Below the pieces are notes generated by a model. It made no database searches. It had not been told where the DNA came from and saw only the letters and a program-made list of their open reading frames with translations. A stretch of DNA of 49,310 nt, taken from positions 1 to 49,310 of the forward strand of contig JAUWBI010000015.1 in assembly GCA_030601745.1 (NCBI GenBank), written 5' to 3'. The position numbers and the translations under genes were made by a program. Origin of the DNA: Phycisphaerae bacterium. Lineage in GTDB: Bacteria; Planctomycetota; Phycisphaerae; Sedimentisphaerales; Anaerobacaceae. This document shows positions 36,631 to 44,651 of this stretch, one piece after another (position 1 is the stretch's first letter; each line of letters starts with the position of its first letter).

Positions 36631-37581
36631 ATGGCCAACAAAAAAAGAGAAAAACCAAAACGTCTCGGCAGGGGGCTGCAGTCGCTTTTAAGTCCGATAA
36701 CATTCGGCACCGCAGAGGCAAATCAGCTATTGCCTGACCCTGCGATAACCCCTAACTTCCCGCCAGACAAAGAGTTACGCGATTCGCTGCAGGAAATTAG
36801 TATCGATTCAATAGCGCCGAATCCCTATCAGGCACGAACGGTATGGGATGAGCAGGAACTGGCAGATTTAGCCGAGTCCATCAGAGCCAACGGCGTAATT
36901 CAGCCAATTATTGTTCGCCCGGCCGCGTCGGGATACCAGCTAATCGCCGGCGAACGCCGACTCCGAGCCGCTCAATTAGCTTCTCTGACAACCATACCCG
37001 CCCTAATTCGTCAGGCAACCGACCAGCAGTTGCTTGAGTTGGCACTAATTGAGAACATACACCGAACCGACCTCAATCCCCTCGAACGCGCAAAGGCCTA
37101 TCAAAACTATTTCAATACCTTCTCTCTAACCCAGGCCGAAGCCGCCCAACGGCTCGGCGAAGACCGCTCTGTTATCGCTAACTACTTGCGCCTGCTGGAC
37201 TTACCGGACGAAATCAAGCAGATGTTAGTCCATCGCCAGTTGAATATGGGCCACGCCCGTGCGATACTTGCCCTGCCTACCGACGAGCTTCGCCGGAAGC
37301 TGGCCAATCGAGCAATGGCAGGCCGGCTCAGCGTCCGTGAAGTCGAAAGACTGGTCCGAAAATACCTTACAGGCACAGAGCAAGCCAGAGCAACCGTCCG
37401 CTCGAAACCGGCACACATCCTGGACCTCGAGAGTAAACTCAGCAGCCAGCTTGGCACAAGGGTAAGCATTGAGACCCGCAAAAATGGCCAAAGAGGCAGG
37501 ATAATCATCGAATTTTACTCTCTGGACGAATTCGATAGAATCGCAGAAAGGCTCGGCCTGGCATCCTTGGAGCAAGTTTAA
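36631..37581 (+). CDS. parB: Chromosome-partitioning protein ParB
   Basis: A 316-residue ParB/Spo0J. The N-terminus KKREKPKRLGRGLQSLL is the ParA-stimulating Arg patch; IAPNPYQARTVWDEQELADL opens the CTP-binding ParB/Srx domain; LIAGERRLRAAQLA contains the G-E-R-R-x-R-A nucleotide motif (about 110); LTQAEAAQRLGEDRSVIANYLRLL is the parS-reading helix-turn-helix; the C-terminus (KNGQRGRIIIEFYSLDEFDRI) is the dimerisation strand. ATG has an AAGGAG site. Two parS sites lie just upstream. No parA/soj is adjacent on either side, which is unusual. Confidence 0.95.
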   Translation: MANKKREKPKRLGRGLQSLLSPITFGTAEANQLLPDPAITPNFPPDKELRDSLQEISIDSIAPNPYQARTVWDEQELADLAESIRANGVIQPIIVRPAASGYQLIAGERRLRAAQLASLTTIPALIRQATDQQLLELALIENIHRTDLNPLERAKAYQNYFNTFSLTQAEAAQRLGEDRSVIANYLRLLDLPDEIKQMLVHRQLNMGHARAILALPTDELRRKLANRAMAGRLSVREVERLVRKYLTGTEQARATVRSKPAHILDLESKLSSQLGTRVSIETRKNGQRGRIIIEFYSLDEFDRIAERLGLASLEQV

Positions 37582-37641
37582 AAGCGGCGGCAAAGAACTT
37601 GAATTGTGATAATTTTGATGTAAGAAATTAAACATTTCCTG

Positions 37642-37687
37642 TATAATGGGTATATCTGTATTTCGGCCGGCCGGATTAAGGCTGGCC
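37642..37687 (+). promoter_or_regulatory. TATAAT box and 5' hairpin before the S41 peptidase
   Basis: TATAAT lies at 37642-37647, without an obvious -35 box at 17 bp. Downstream, GGCCGGCC (37665-37672) can pair with GGCTGGCC (37680-37687) with one G-U pair around a seven-base loop, giving a stable hairpin near the mRNA 5' end, 25 bp before the GGAGG site. Confidence 0.4.
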
Positions 37688-37729
37688 ATTAGCTGAATTT
37701 GACATTATTACATTTCGGAGGATATACCA

Positions 37730-39955
37730 ATGAGGCGTTTGGTTATTTCAATTTCGATTTTGCTGCTGCTCGCGTTTTTCAGCCCCATCCCGACCTTTGC
37801 CGCGACACCGGGCAGGATTTCTCCTCTTCGGCCAAGGCCAGGGGAAACAACGGCAGCTGAGCCGATTAAAGCTGAAAGCAGAATATATGAGCAATCACTG
37901 GCGGCGTTTATCAAAGAGATAGACAGTACATACCCGTTCCTTGATTTGAAGGGTATCCGACACGATTGGAATACCTGCAAAAAAGAGCTGCTCGAAAAAA
38001 TTAAACAATGTGAGTCGAACGAGGAATTCTATGGTTTGCTAAATGAAGCGCGACTTTGCCTGAGGGACTCGCATATGGGATTTGGAAATTTGAAAGGCGA
38101 ATTCCCACGAGCTGAGGTGCGTTACTATCCTCGTGTGAGTTTCCTGCCTGCAGCGAATGGACAAGTTGTGGTTATGAGTTGTATGTCTGAACACAGCGAC
38201 AAGCTCAAGCCGGGAACGATAGTAACTGAAATCGACGGACAAAATGCACGCGATTATCTGGAAAGTGATGCTAAAAAAAGTTGGAAAGCCGGTGGGTCTT
38301 TCTCCAGCCCACAGCGTGCCAGGCTGTTCAGCTATCGGATTCCACTTAAGGGCGAGCAAAACGATAATCATCAGATAACTATCATCAAAAACGGGAAGAC
38401 TGAAACCATAAGAGTTGTCAACAAATGGGAGGCCAAGGGTTGGCCTCATACTTATGCGGAGCCGACAGGTTTGAAACGGCGTGGGAATTGCTCCTATGTG
38501 AAACTGAAAAGCGGGTATGGATATATTTATCTGCGTCGTATCGCCGGTGAGCTTGTTGAAGCTATTGACGAGGCGTTGGGCAGCTTCGAAGATATTCGGG
38601 GGCTGATTATTGATTTGCGTGGAAACGGCGGGGGTGGGTACGGCACAGAGGTTTTTAAGCGATTTAATAAAAAGCAGGGGCCATCTGAAGATGCTCCCTT
38701 TTATCGGGGGGATATGGTAGTGCTGCTCGACGCAGGTGCTATATCGGCTGGGGAGACGTTTGCGCGAGACATGGTCTATAGTGCCGGTGCGTATTTGATG
38801 GGCTCTCGTACGGCGGGCTCATCGAGTGCGAAGCGTGAGTGGCAGATTCCAAATGGACTTGGTACTGCGACCTTGCCCGTTCGCAGCCGTTGGGGCTTTG
38901 AACGTCAGCCTATTGAATACAATGGTATTGTCCCGCACAAAACGGTTGAGGTTGTCCCGGCTGAATTACAAAATGGAATCAACTCAGGGATTAGGCGGGC
39001 TGAAGAATATCTTGATAGGAAATGGGCCCTAAAAAGCGCGGCAGAGCGTGAATTACCTCTGATCGTACGTAAGAAAGAGTATCCAGGCCAATTCGAAAGG
39101 ACGCAGCCCATAGGGACTACTTATGCAACATCGACAGCCGAGCCAGATCCAATCGCTGACCCAAACGCGGTCAAAGCCAGCATCAAGGCGTTTGAAGGCC
39201 TGGAAAAAGCATTGACCCAGGTGGACAGACGCAGCCGATATGAGGTACGCGAGTGGCTGCAGACAAGAATTGATAATAGAACAAGGCTCGTAAAAGCCGT
39301 GGAAATGCAGGTAAAAGCAGAGATTAGTTTCATACGCAAGGTTGCTGTTGAAGAAGAAGCGAAAAAGACGACGAAGGCGATTGATGACCTGCTGCTGGAC
39401 AGGCAGGAGCGGTTAAAGACACGCGTCAAAACAATGGAAGAGGAAATAAGAAGGATGCGCTTCCCCGAGCGAGGGTCAAGAGGAATGAGGGGACAACGAA
39501 GGAGCATGCTTGACCCTGAGGAAAGGCGAAGGGCCTGGGAAGAAAGGCGGAGCGGAGGACGGCTGCCTAGAGAAGATATGAGAGAGCAAGGCGGATTTGG
39601 GGGTACGGGAGTAGAAAGTCCAGCCGGAGCTCCGGAGAGGACATTGCCGGGCGTAGGGGGCAAAAATGAGATACAGATAAGCGAGTGGCTGAAGACAGGA
39701 GTTGAAAACAGGATAAGTCTGGCAAACGCGGTGCAAGAGCCAATCAAGGCAGACCTCATCTACATACGAAAGTTTGCCGTTGAAGAAGAAGCGAAAAAGA
39801 CGACCGCCGCAATTGACGGCCTGTTGTTAAGCAGGCAGCAGCGGATGGAGAGATTGGTCCAAAAAATGGAAGAGCAGTTGAGAAGGATGCGCTTCCTTGA
39901 GCAAGGGTCAAGAAGAATCAGGGGCTCACGAAGGAGCATGCTCAATCAACCCTGA
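37730..39955 (+). CDS. Secreted S41-family peptidase with duplicated charged tail
   Basis: 741 residues. Signal peptide 1-24 (LVISISILLLLAFFSPIPTFA). A PDZ-like region at about 120-215 is followed by the S41 domain: LIIDLRGNGGGGYGTEVF at about 290, then DAGAISAGETFARDM with Ser339 as the likely nucleophile, and YLMGSRTAGSSS. The Lys of CtpA-type enzymes is absent, so it resembles the IRBP/tricorn branch. Two copies of a roughly 95-residue Arg/Glu-rich helical unit follow (about 503-595 and 648-741), sharing FAVEEEAKKTT, EE-x-RRMRF and GSRR-x-RG-x-RRSML. The second copy ends abruptly by a probable frameshift (see findings). Substrate unknown; cell-envelope location likely. Confidence 0.85.
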   Translation: MRRLVISISILLLLAFFSPIPTFAATPGRISPLRPRPGETTAAEPIKAESRIYEQSLAAFIKEIDSTYPFLDLKGIRHDWNTCKKELLEKIKQCESNEEFYGLLNEARLCLRDSHMGFGNLKGEFPRAEVRYYPRVSFLPAANGQVVVMSCMSEHSDKLKPGTIVTEIDGQNARDYLESDAKKSWKAGGSFSSPQRARLFSYRIPLKGEQNDNHQITIIKNGKTETIRVVNKWEAKGWPHTYAEPTGLKRRGNCSYVKLKSGYGYIYLRRIAGELVEAIDEALGSFEDIRGLIIDLRGNGGGGYGTEVFKRFNKKQGPSEDAPFYRGDMVVLLDAGAISAGETFARDMVYSAGAYLMGSRTAGSSSAKREWQIPNGLGTATLPVRSRWGFERQPIEYNGIVPHKTVEVVPAELQNGINSGIRRAEEYLDRKWALKSAAERELPLIVRKKEYPGQFERTQPIGTTYATSTAEPDPIADPNAVKASIKAFEGLEKALTQVDRRSRYEVREWLQTRIDNRTRLVKAVEMQVKAEISFIRKVAVEEEAKKTTKAIDDLLLDRQERLKTRVKTMEEEIRRMRFPERGSRGMRGQRRSMLDPEERRRAWEERRSGGRLPREDMREQGGFGGTGVESPAGAPERTLPGVGGKNEIQISEWLKTGVENRISLANAVQEPIKADLIYIRKFAVEEEAKKTTAAIDGLLLSRQQRMERLVQKMEEQLRRMRFLEQGSRRIRGSRRSMLNQP

Positions 39956-40110
39956 GCAAAGACGAAGCGGAGGATTGACGCCCACGGAAGGCACAGGAGC
40001 GCAGGAGGCGCTTATAGAAGAAGAGAACCCGCCCAGGCCTCGGTCCCTGCGACGCTAACAAAGGGTGCTAAAGCTGTACCTGCAAGGAGAATGCGAAGTC
40101 ACGAAGAAAA

Positions 40111-40206
40111 ATTAGACGCAGATTTCGCAGATTACGCAGAAAAATATAGCCACGAATTGGCACGAATTTATTAGGCGCAGATAAACACGGATTGACACGG
40201 ATTTTT
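40111..40206. repeat. Dispersed repeat of the 'cacgaattggcacgaatt' type
   Basis: TTAGACGCAGATTTCGCAGA and TTACGCAG, then CACGAATTGGCACGAATTTA and CAGATAAACACGGATTGACA. Internal near-repeats (GCAGATT, CACGAATT, ACACGGATT) make it look coding-like but every frame is closed. Similar strings are widespread in environmental bacterial genomes in my experience. The rest of 39956-40350 holds the lost tail of the S41 gene (39956-40058) and nothing else. Confidence 0.5.
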
Positions 40207-40399
40207 GAGAATTGTGAAAAAGCTAATTTTCGCCTATTCGGCTGTTGTTTCGGTAAGTCGATGAGATAATCGGCTATATGTTTGGTTTCGGCTTTATAAA
40301 AACCCGTAGTATTACGGTATTTTGGTTAAAAAGAAAAATTTTGCTCATTATTTCGTTAGTTGACAGCTAAAAAATGTATATAATGGTATTATGTTTAGC

Positions 40400-40627
40400 T
40401 GATTTCTAAAGGCCGAACCCGGAGGTCAAATGTAAGTGTAACGCACCTATTCCGGTAGGTTTTGATAAGAGGATATCGGTGCACTATTTACCCCGTTAGA
40501 AACTAGATAGTGAGCAATAAAAGGTTACAAAAAGGGCAAATTTTCTAACGGGGTGAAAATATTAACAGTTCCCTGCTGGAGTTTATCCCGCACAAGGATG
40601 CGGGGCAGGGACAAGCTTTGAAAGGAA
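40400..40627 (+). ncRNA. Highly structured 5' leader RNA (candidate riboregulator)
   Basis: A promoter-like TATAAT (40379-40384) is followed by three predicted stems before the LamG gene. Stem 1: AGTG (40435-40438)/CACT (40482-40485) extended by CACC (40444-40447)/GGTG (40478-40481), with a CCTA...TAGG alternative inside. Stem 2: ACCCCGTTAGAAA (40490-40502)/TTTCTAACGGGGT (40542-40554), 13 bp perfect. Stem 3: TCCCTGC (40570-40576)/GCAGGGA (40605-40611) enclosing CCCGCA/TGCGGG with a six-base loop. No poly-U follows stem 3, so it is not a simple terminator. I match it to no known riboswitch. Confidence 0.5.
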
Positions 40628-40633
40628 ATGGAA

Positions 40634-42028
40634 ATGAAGAGGGTACGAACAAATTTATTTTTTATGGCGGTGGTGGGGGTTTTGGCTCTGTGTGGGGCCG
40701 CATTGGCTGATGTGATTGGCCTTGAGATAATTGGGCCGAGTGAGGTGGCGGAGAATTTCAGTGCGAGCTATAAAGCCATCGCGCACTATGACAATGACAG
40801 CACAAGAGACGTAACGTATTCGGCTCTGTGGGCGGTTGAGCCAAATACGGCAGCGAATATTGATGAAAACGGCGTGCTGACAACGAAAGATATTGTCAAA
40901 GACCAGTCAGCGACAATACTGGTCAGCTACACCGAGGAGGATGTTATTGTTGATGCTGAGAAAGCAATTGATATTTTGGCCATCTGCCCAACAGGAACAG
41001 CATTGAGGTTTGATGGTGTGGATGATTATGTTGATTGCGGGAATGATAGCAGCCTGAATGTGGGTGACGGGACATACACGCTTGCCGCCTGGATAAAAAC
41101 CGCATTGTCACCATTGTCACCACGGGGTGCTATTCTTGCTAAAATGAGAGACGGTGGATCCTATCAGGGTTATGATATTAAGATAAACCCAGACGGGACT
41201 ATTTGGCCCCACCTTATTTCAAGTTGGAGTAGTAATGCTATAAGAGTGCATGGAAGCACAGCTATCAATGATGGGAGCTGGCATCATGTCATAGTTACTT
41301 ACGATGGCAGTAATTCAGCTTCAGGATTTAGCATTTATATCGATGGAAAGCCAGAAACACTTACTATTACCCACGATTCCCTGAGCGGAAGTACTTTAAG
41401 CGATGCTAATTTTACTATAGGCTCAAGAGACGGCGGCGAGTATCTTAACGGCAAAATAGATGAAGTTGCAATCTACAACAGGGCGTTATCGGCTGAAGAG
41501 ATTCAGGTGAATATGCATACGAGGCTAACCGGTGGCGAACCGAATCTTATTGCTTACTGGGACTTTGACGAAGGTGGGGGGCAAATTGTATATGACCTGT
41601 CCGGCAACGGCAACGATGGGCAATTGGGTGTCACCCCGGATGTCGATAACAGCGACCCGGCGTGGGTAGATTCCGATGCGCCAATAGGTATTTGCAATCC
41701 CTATCTAACTGCCACAATGGCTACTGAACGTGCAGTCGAGCGCAAAACAGCGCTGCTTGAAGAATTACTGGCGGCGTTAGCTGAAGAATGGGCGGCGTAC
41801 GAAACGCTTGAGGAATGGTTTGAAAGTGGAGATTATGGCGATTTGGATAAAGGCGACATAGTTACAGCGAAGCAGAAGATTCATTCCGCGATACAGCACG
41901 AGGAGCAGGCCATAGATGCGTTGGAAAAAAGTATTGAAAAGCTGGAAGATGCGCTAAGTGCGCTGGGCTATGAGCCGGAGCTGCCCGTATCGAACCAACC
42001 GCCTAATGTGAATATTATGAATCCGTAG
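40634..42028 (+). CDS. Secreted LamG-domain protein, probably prematurely terminated
   Basis: 464 residues from ATG 40634, chosen over ATG 40628 because AAAGG then lies at normal spacing. Signal peptide (LFFMAVVGVLALCGAALA), a Big2-like Ig domain at about 25-115 (GPSEVAENFSASYKAIAHY), a LamG/concanavalin-like domain at about 124-290 (TALRFDGVDDYVDCG, TLAAWIKT, DGSWHHVIVTYDG, IDEVAIYNRALSAEEI), and a helical segment at about 360-450 rich in Ala/Glu. The end reads NQPPNVNIMNP-stop-DGALR: the N-P-x-D-G-A string normally opens another Ig-like domain, so TAG (42026-42028) probably replaces CAG. Carbohydrate or surface binding is likely. Confidence 0.75.
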   Translation: MKRVRTNLFFMAVVGVLALCGAALADVIGLEIIGPSEVAENFSASYKAIAHYDNDSTRDVTYSALWAVEPNTAANIDENGVLTTKDIVKDQSATILVSYTEEDVIVDAEKAIDILAICPTGTALRFDGVDDYVDCGNDSSLNVGDGTYTLAAWIKTALSPLSPRGAILAKMRDGGSYQGYDIKINPDGTIWPHLISSWSSNAIRVHGSTAINDGSWHHVIVTYDGSNSASGFSIYIDGKPETLTITHDSLSGSTLSDANFTIGSRDGGEYLNGKIDEVAIYNRALSAEEIQVNMHTRLTGGEPNLIAYWDFDEGGGQIVYDLSGNGNDGQLGVTPDVDNSDPAWVDSDAPIGICNPYLTATMATERAVERKTALLEELLAALAEEWAAYETLEEWFESGDYGDLDKGDIVTAKQKIHSAIQHEEQAIDALEKSIEKLEDALSALGYEPELPVSNQPPNVNIMNP

Positions 42029-42079
42029 GATGGGGCGTTGAGGTGAGGCCAAATAACCCCCGGCGGCTAAACATAATTG

Positions 42080-42118
42080 AGATTGCCGCGCATCGCTTCG
42101 CGATGCTCGCAATGACCC
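42080..42118. repeat. GTCATTGCGAG element, inverted orientation, in gap 42029-42428
   Basis: GATTGCCGCGCATCGCTTCG followed by CGATGCTCGCAATGACC is the reverse complement of the GTCATTGCGAGC...GCAATCTC module; its core GCATCGC-TTC-GCGATGC is a perfect hairpin. The rest of the gap contains CCGAAATCCGAAA-type phrases (42225-42260) and AAATTCAAAACGAGAGTTTT (about 42278-42297), related on the opposite strand to 30883-30910. No gene seen. Confidence 0.65.
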
Positions 42119-42428
42119 CATTAGAGTAGATCCCCGACTACGACATTCGGGGACAGGCTGGGGGCTAAGCAATGGGGGCAGGTGGAGGACAGAGGACCGA
42201 TAGCGGGTTGCGGGTTGAAGAAAAATCCGAAAAACGAAATCCGAAATCCGAAACAAATTCGAATGAACAAAGCACGAAATTCAAAACGAGAGTTTTCGCT
42301 GGTGGCTTAAGACTTTCAGCCTTTAGACGGGGAGGGGCAGGCCAATCAACGGCCAGCAAGGAGAATGGGGGTTTGTTTGTTATAATTTTCGGTTATAATT
42401 GCGAGACGATTTTTAGAAGGGCTGCCAA

Positions 42429-43157
42429 ATGGGAAAGCAATTAGCCGAAAAAGTCGCAATAGTAACAGGGGCCAGCAGGGGGATTGGCAGAGCTATTAGT
42501 ATTGCATTAGCCAAAGAGGCCGCAACCGTCATTCTGGCTGCTCGCTCAATCCGGAAACTACAGGAAACCGCTGAACAGGTAACGCACGCCGGCGGAAAAG
42601 CGGAGATTGTTGTTACTGACTTAGCCGAGGAAGAATCTATCAAAAACCTCATCAAAGTAACCGGCGAAAAATTCGGCCGACTGGACATACTGGTTAATAA
42701 CGCAGGCGTTACTCACTCGGCAAAACTGGAAGAGACCGCAACCGAAGACTGGGAACGCTGTATCCGGATAAATTCACGTGCGCCGTTTATCCTCTGCAGA
42801 GAAGCTCTGCCGATGTTAAGGAAGGCCGAAGCAGCATACATTGTCAATATCGCCTCGGTCGTAGGGGTCAAAGGTCATCCGCTTCAAAGCGCCTATACCG
42901 CATCAAAGCATGCCCTTCGCGGGATGACGATATCGTTGGCTGAGGAGCTGAGGGGCTCAAATGTCCGTATCCATTTGCTCTGTCCCGGCGGAGTTGATAC
43001 CGAGCTGATACAGAAGCTCCGCCCGGACATAAAAAAGGATGACCTTATGCAGCCGGATGAAATCGCTGAGCTGGTTCTCTACCTTGTTACGCATAAAGGC
43101 AATGCCGTTATTGATGAGCTGCACATCCGAAGGGCGGCCTCATCGCCGTGGTTTTAG
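42429..43157 (+). CDS. SDR-family oxidoreductase (FabG-like)
   Basis: A 242-residue classical short-chain dehydrogenase. VAIVTGASRGIGRAISIAL (T-G-x-x-x-G-x-G), NNAGVTHSAKL, IVNIASVVGV with catalytic Ser, and YTASKHALRG (Y-x-x-x-K) are all present; LLCPGGVDTEL is the P-G motif. Probably a NAD(P)-dependent ketone/alcohol reductase; a FabG role in fatty-acid synthesis cannot be inferred because no fab genes are nearby. ATG follows an AGAAGGG site. Confidence 0.88.
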   Translation: MGKQLAEKVAIVTGASRGIGRAISIALAKEAATVILAARSIRKLQETAEQVTHAGGKAEIVVTDLAEEESIKNLIKVTGEKFGRLDILVNNAGVTHSAKLEETATEDWERCIRINSRAPFILCREALPMLRKAEAAYIVNIASVVGVKGHPLQSAYTASKHALRGMTISLAEELRGSNVRIHLLCPGGVDTELIQKLRPDIKKDDLMQPDEIAELVLYLVTHKGNAVIDELHIRRAASSPWF

Positions 43158-43187
43158 AATCCCTCCATATTATATTTGAGGACACTG

Positions 43188-43637
43188 ATGCGAGCCGTTA
43201 TACAGCGGGTTTTGCAGGCCGAAGTTGAAATCAATGGCCAAACAGTTGGCAAGATCGACAAAGGGTTACTGGTCTATCTCAGCGTCGGCAAGGGTGACAC
43301 AATCAAGGATGCCGAGTTTATGGCCGAGAAGTTAGTGAACCTGCGTATCTTTGCCGACGAAGCCGGCAAGATGAATCGAAGCGTGCTCGACGTCGGTGGA
43401 GCAATTCTCTTAGTCAGCAATTTTACGCTTCACGGCGATTGCCGAAAGGGTCGTCGGCCCGGCTTCGACGCCGCCGCCGAGCCGGCGTTGGCACAACAGC
43501 TCTACGAAAAAGTGGTTGAACTGATTGCCGAGCAGGGCGTAGCCGTTGAAAGAGGCATCTTCGGCAAGTATATGCAGGTAAGCAGCATCAACGACGGCCC
43601 GGTAACCTTTTTACTCAACAGCTCCCGCCTGTTTTAA
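43188..43637 (+). CDS. dtd: D-aminoacyl-tRNA deacylase
   Basis: 149 residues. Removes D-amino acids (and Gly from tRNA-Ala) from mischarged tRNA. MRAVIQRVLQAEVEINGQTV is the family start, chosen at ATG 43188 (GAGG site) over TTG 43176. SNFTLHGDCRKGRRPGFDAA corresponds to the S-Q-F-T-L active-site strand (Gln replaced by Asn), and NDGPVTFLLNSS contains the cross-subunit Gly-cisPro motif. The last 66 bp (43572-43637) are repeated in diverged form at 44652-44717 beyond a two-gene cassette. Confidence 0.93.
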   Translation: MRAVIQRVLQAEVEINGQTVGKIDKGLLVYLSVGKGDTIKDAEFMAEKLVNLRIFADEAGKMNRSVLDVGGAILLVSNFTLHGDCRKGRRPGFDAAAEPALAQQLYEKVVELIAEQGVAVERGIFGKYMQVSSINDGPVTFLLNSSRLF

Positions 43638-43732
43638 CCCTATTAGCCATATTCAGCCGTCGGGAGACACTGGGGCAGGAGCGGAAAAAGTGTTGTGCAT
43701 GTGCCTGCGAATCTTATAATTCAGAAAGGAAG

Positions 43733-44194
43733 ATGGAATCACACGAAAAACAAGTTGAAATGGTGAGGGATAAGAAGTTCACTGATACTGTGGAGCTCCC
43801 TTCGGAAGAATTGATAATCGATCCTGACCAAAGAGTTTCTGGGCCTGGATATACCATTGGTGAAGCAGATTATTTAATCTTAACTAACAAAACCCCATCC
43901 GGCATTCTATTCACTATAGGTACTTGTTGTCTTGGGGTAGGTGTAGGTTACGTGATTGTAATCGGAGCAAAATGCTACGAAGCACTTGTTGGCAAGACTG
44001 ACGTGGAAATTGGCTCTTGGGAAATAAGGGCTCTTTTCATTTCGCTGGTTTTGTTTATTATCTTATTTTTATGCGCTTACTTGTGGCCCAGTAAAAAAAA
44101 GAAATTGCTCAAGAAAATACAAGAGCATCTGGAGAGTGAGCCAAAGAGAGTCGAATCACGTCGAAAATATAAAGTGTCGTGCAGGAGATACTAA
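43733..44194 (+). CDS. Two-TM membrane protein of unknown function
   Basis: 153 residues, no family recognised. Hydrophilic N-terminus (1-55), first TM at about 56-78 (SGILFTIGTCCLGVGVGYVI), short loop, second TM at about 98-118 (ALFISLVLFIILFLCAYLW), then a strongly basic tail (KKKKLLKKIQEHL). By the positive-inside rule both ends would face the cytoplasm. It overlaps the next gene by TAATG, so the two are translationally coupled. The DNA is visibly more A+T-rich than dtd and the arg genes. It lies inside the segment bounded by the two dtd 3' copies. Small 2-TM proteins paired with a soluble partner include defence effectors, but nothing specific supports that here. Confidence 0.65.
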   Translation: MESHEKQVEMVRDKKFTDTVELPSEELIIDPDQRVSGPGYTIGEADYLILTNKTPSGILFTIGTCCLGVGVGYVIVIGAKCYEALVGKTDVEIGSWEIRALFISLVLFIILFLCAYLWPSKKKKLLKKIQEHLESEPKRVESRRKYKVSCRRY

Positions 44195-44646
44195 TGCTAT
44201 CTAGTGAATTGCCAAAAGAATACTTAGCATTTAAGCAACTGGAGATTTGTAGTAATCAGTTTATAGACGGCAAAATACCTATAGAGGTTCATAAGAATGC
44301 TATTTTCTTAATAGGCCGTGGTGAGCAGCCGCTTATCTGGCTTTCTGGGCTGGTTGCCAAGGGGAGGAAACAATTCCAAGATGTTGTTAAGAAGAATAAA
44401 TCCTTGAATGAGGCTGTAGAAGTCAATGTTTCTGCCAAGAATAAGTCAACGATTGTAAAGGTTGGAGACATTACAATAGTGGAAGTAACCAAAGTTTCAG
44501 AAGAAAAGGCTATTGTATCCAAAATAGATCTACGCCCGATGGGTTTGAACATTCACGGCGATGCAAGTGGACTAATGGTTGGAACTAACAGCTTCATTAG
44601 TAACATGTTCGCGGGCACGCATACGATGATCGGAATAGGAGAATAG
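44194..44646 (+). CDS. Soluble partner protein of unknown function
   Basis: About 150 residues, no family recognised. Start ATG 44194 has an AGGAG site six bases upstream and overlaps the stop of the 2-TM gene; the frame opening at 44179 (GTG) is not needed. No TM segment or signal peptide. A helical N-terminal half (YLAFKQLEICSNQF, LSGLVAKGRKQFQDVVKK) is followed by beta-rich sequence (STIVKVGDITIVEVTKV) and a Gly-rich end (GDASGLMVGTNSFI). Second gene of the cassette; ends six bases before the displaced dtd 3' copy. Confidence 0.65.
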   Translation: MLSSELPKEYLAFKQLEICSNQFIDGKIPIEVHKNAIFLIGRGEQPLIWLSGLVAKGRKQFQDVVKKNKSLNEAVEVNVSAKNKSTIVKVGDITIVEVTKVSEEKAIVSKIDLRPMGLNIHGDASGLMVGTNSFISNMFAGTHTMIGIGE

Positions 44647-44651
44647 AGCAC

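Noticed and set aside
39121-39759. 212-codon minus-strand ORF opposite the S41 tail
   Set aside because: Antisense of the Arg/Glu-rich repeats, which naturally gives a Ser/Leu-rich open frame; not a gene.
40360-40384. TTGACA ... TATAAT promoter before the structured leader
   Set aside because: Both boxes are perfect but only 13 bp apart; the TATAAT may be used with another -35, so I list it only as promoter-like.
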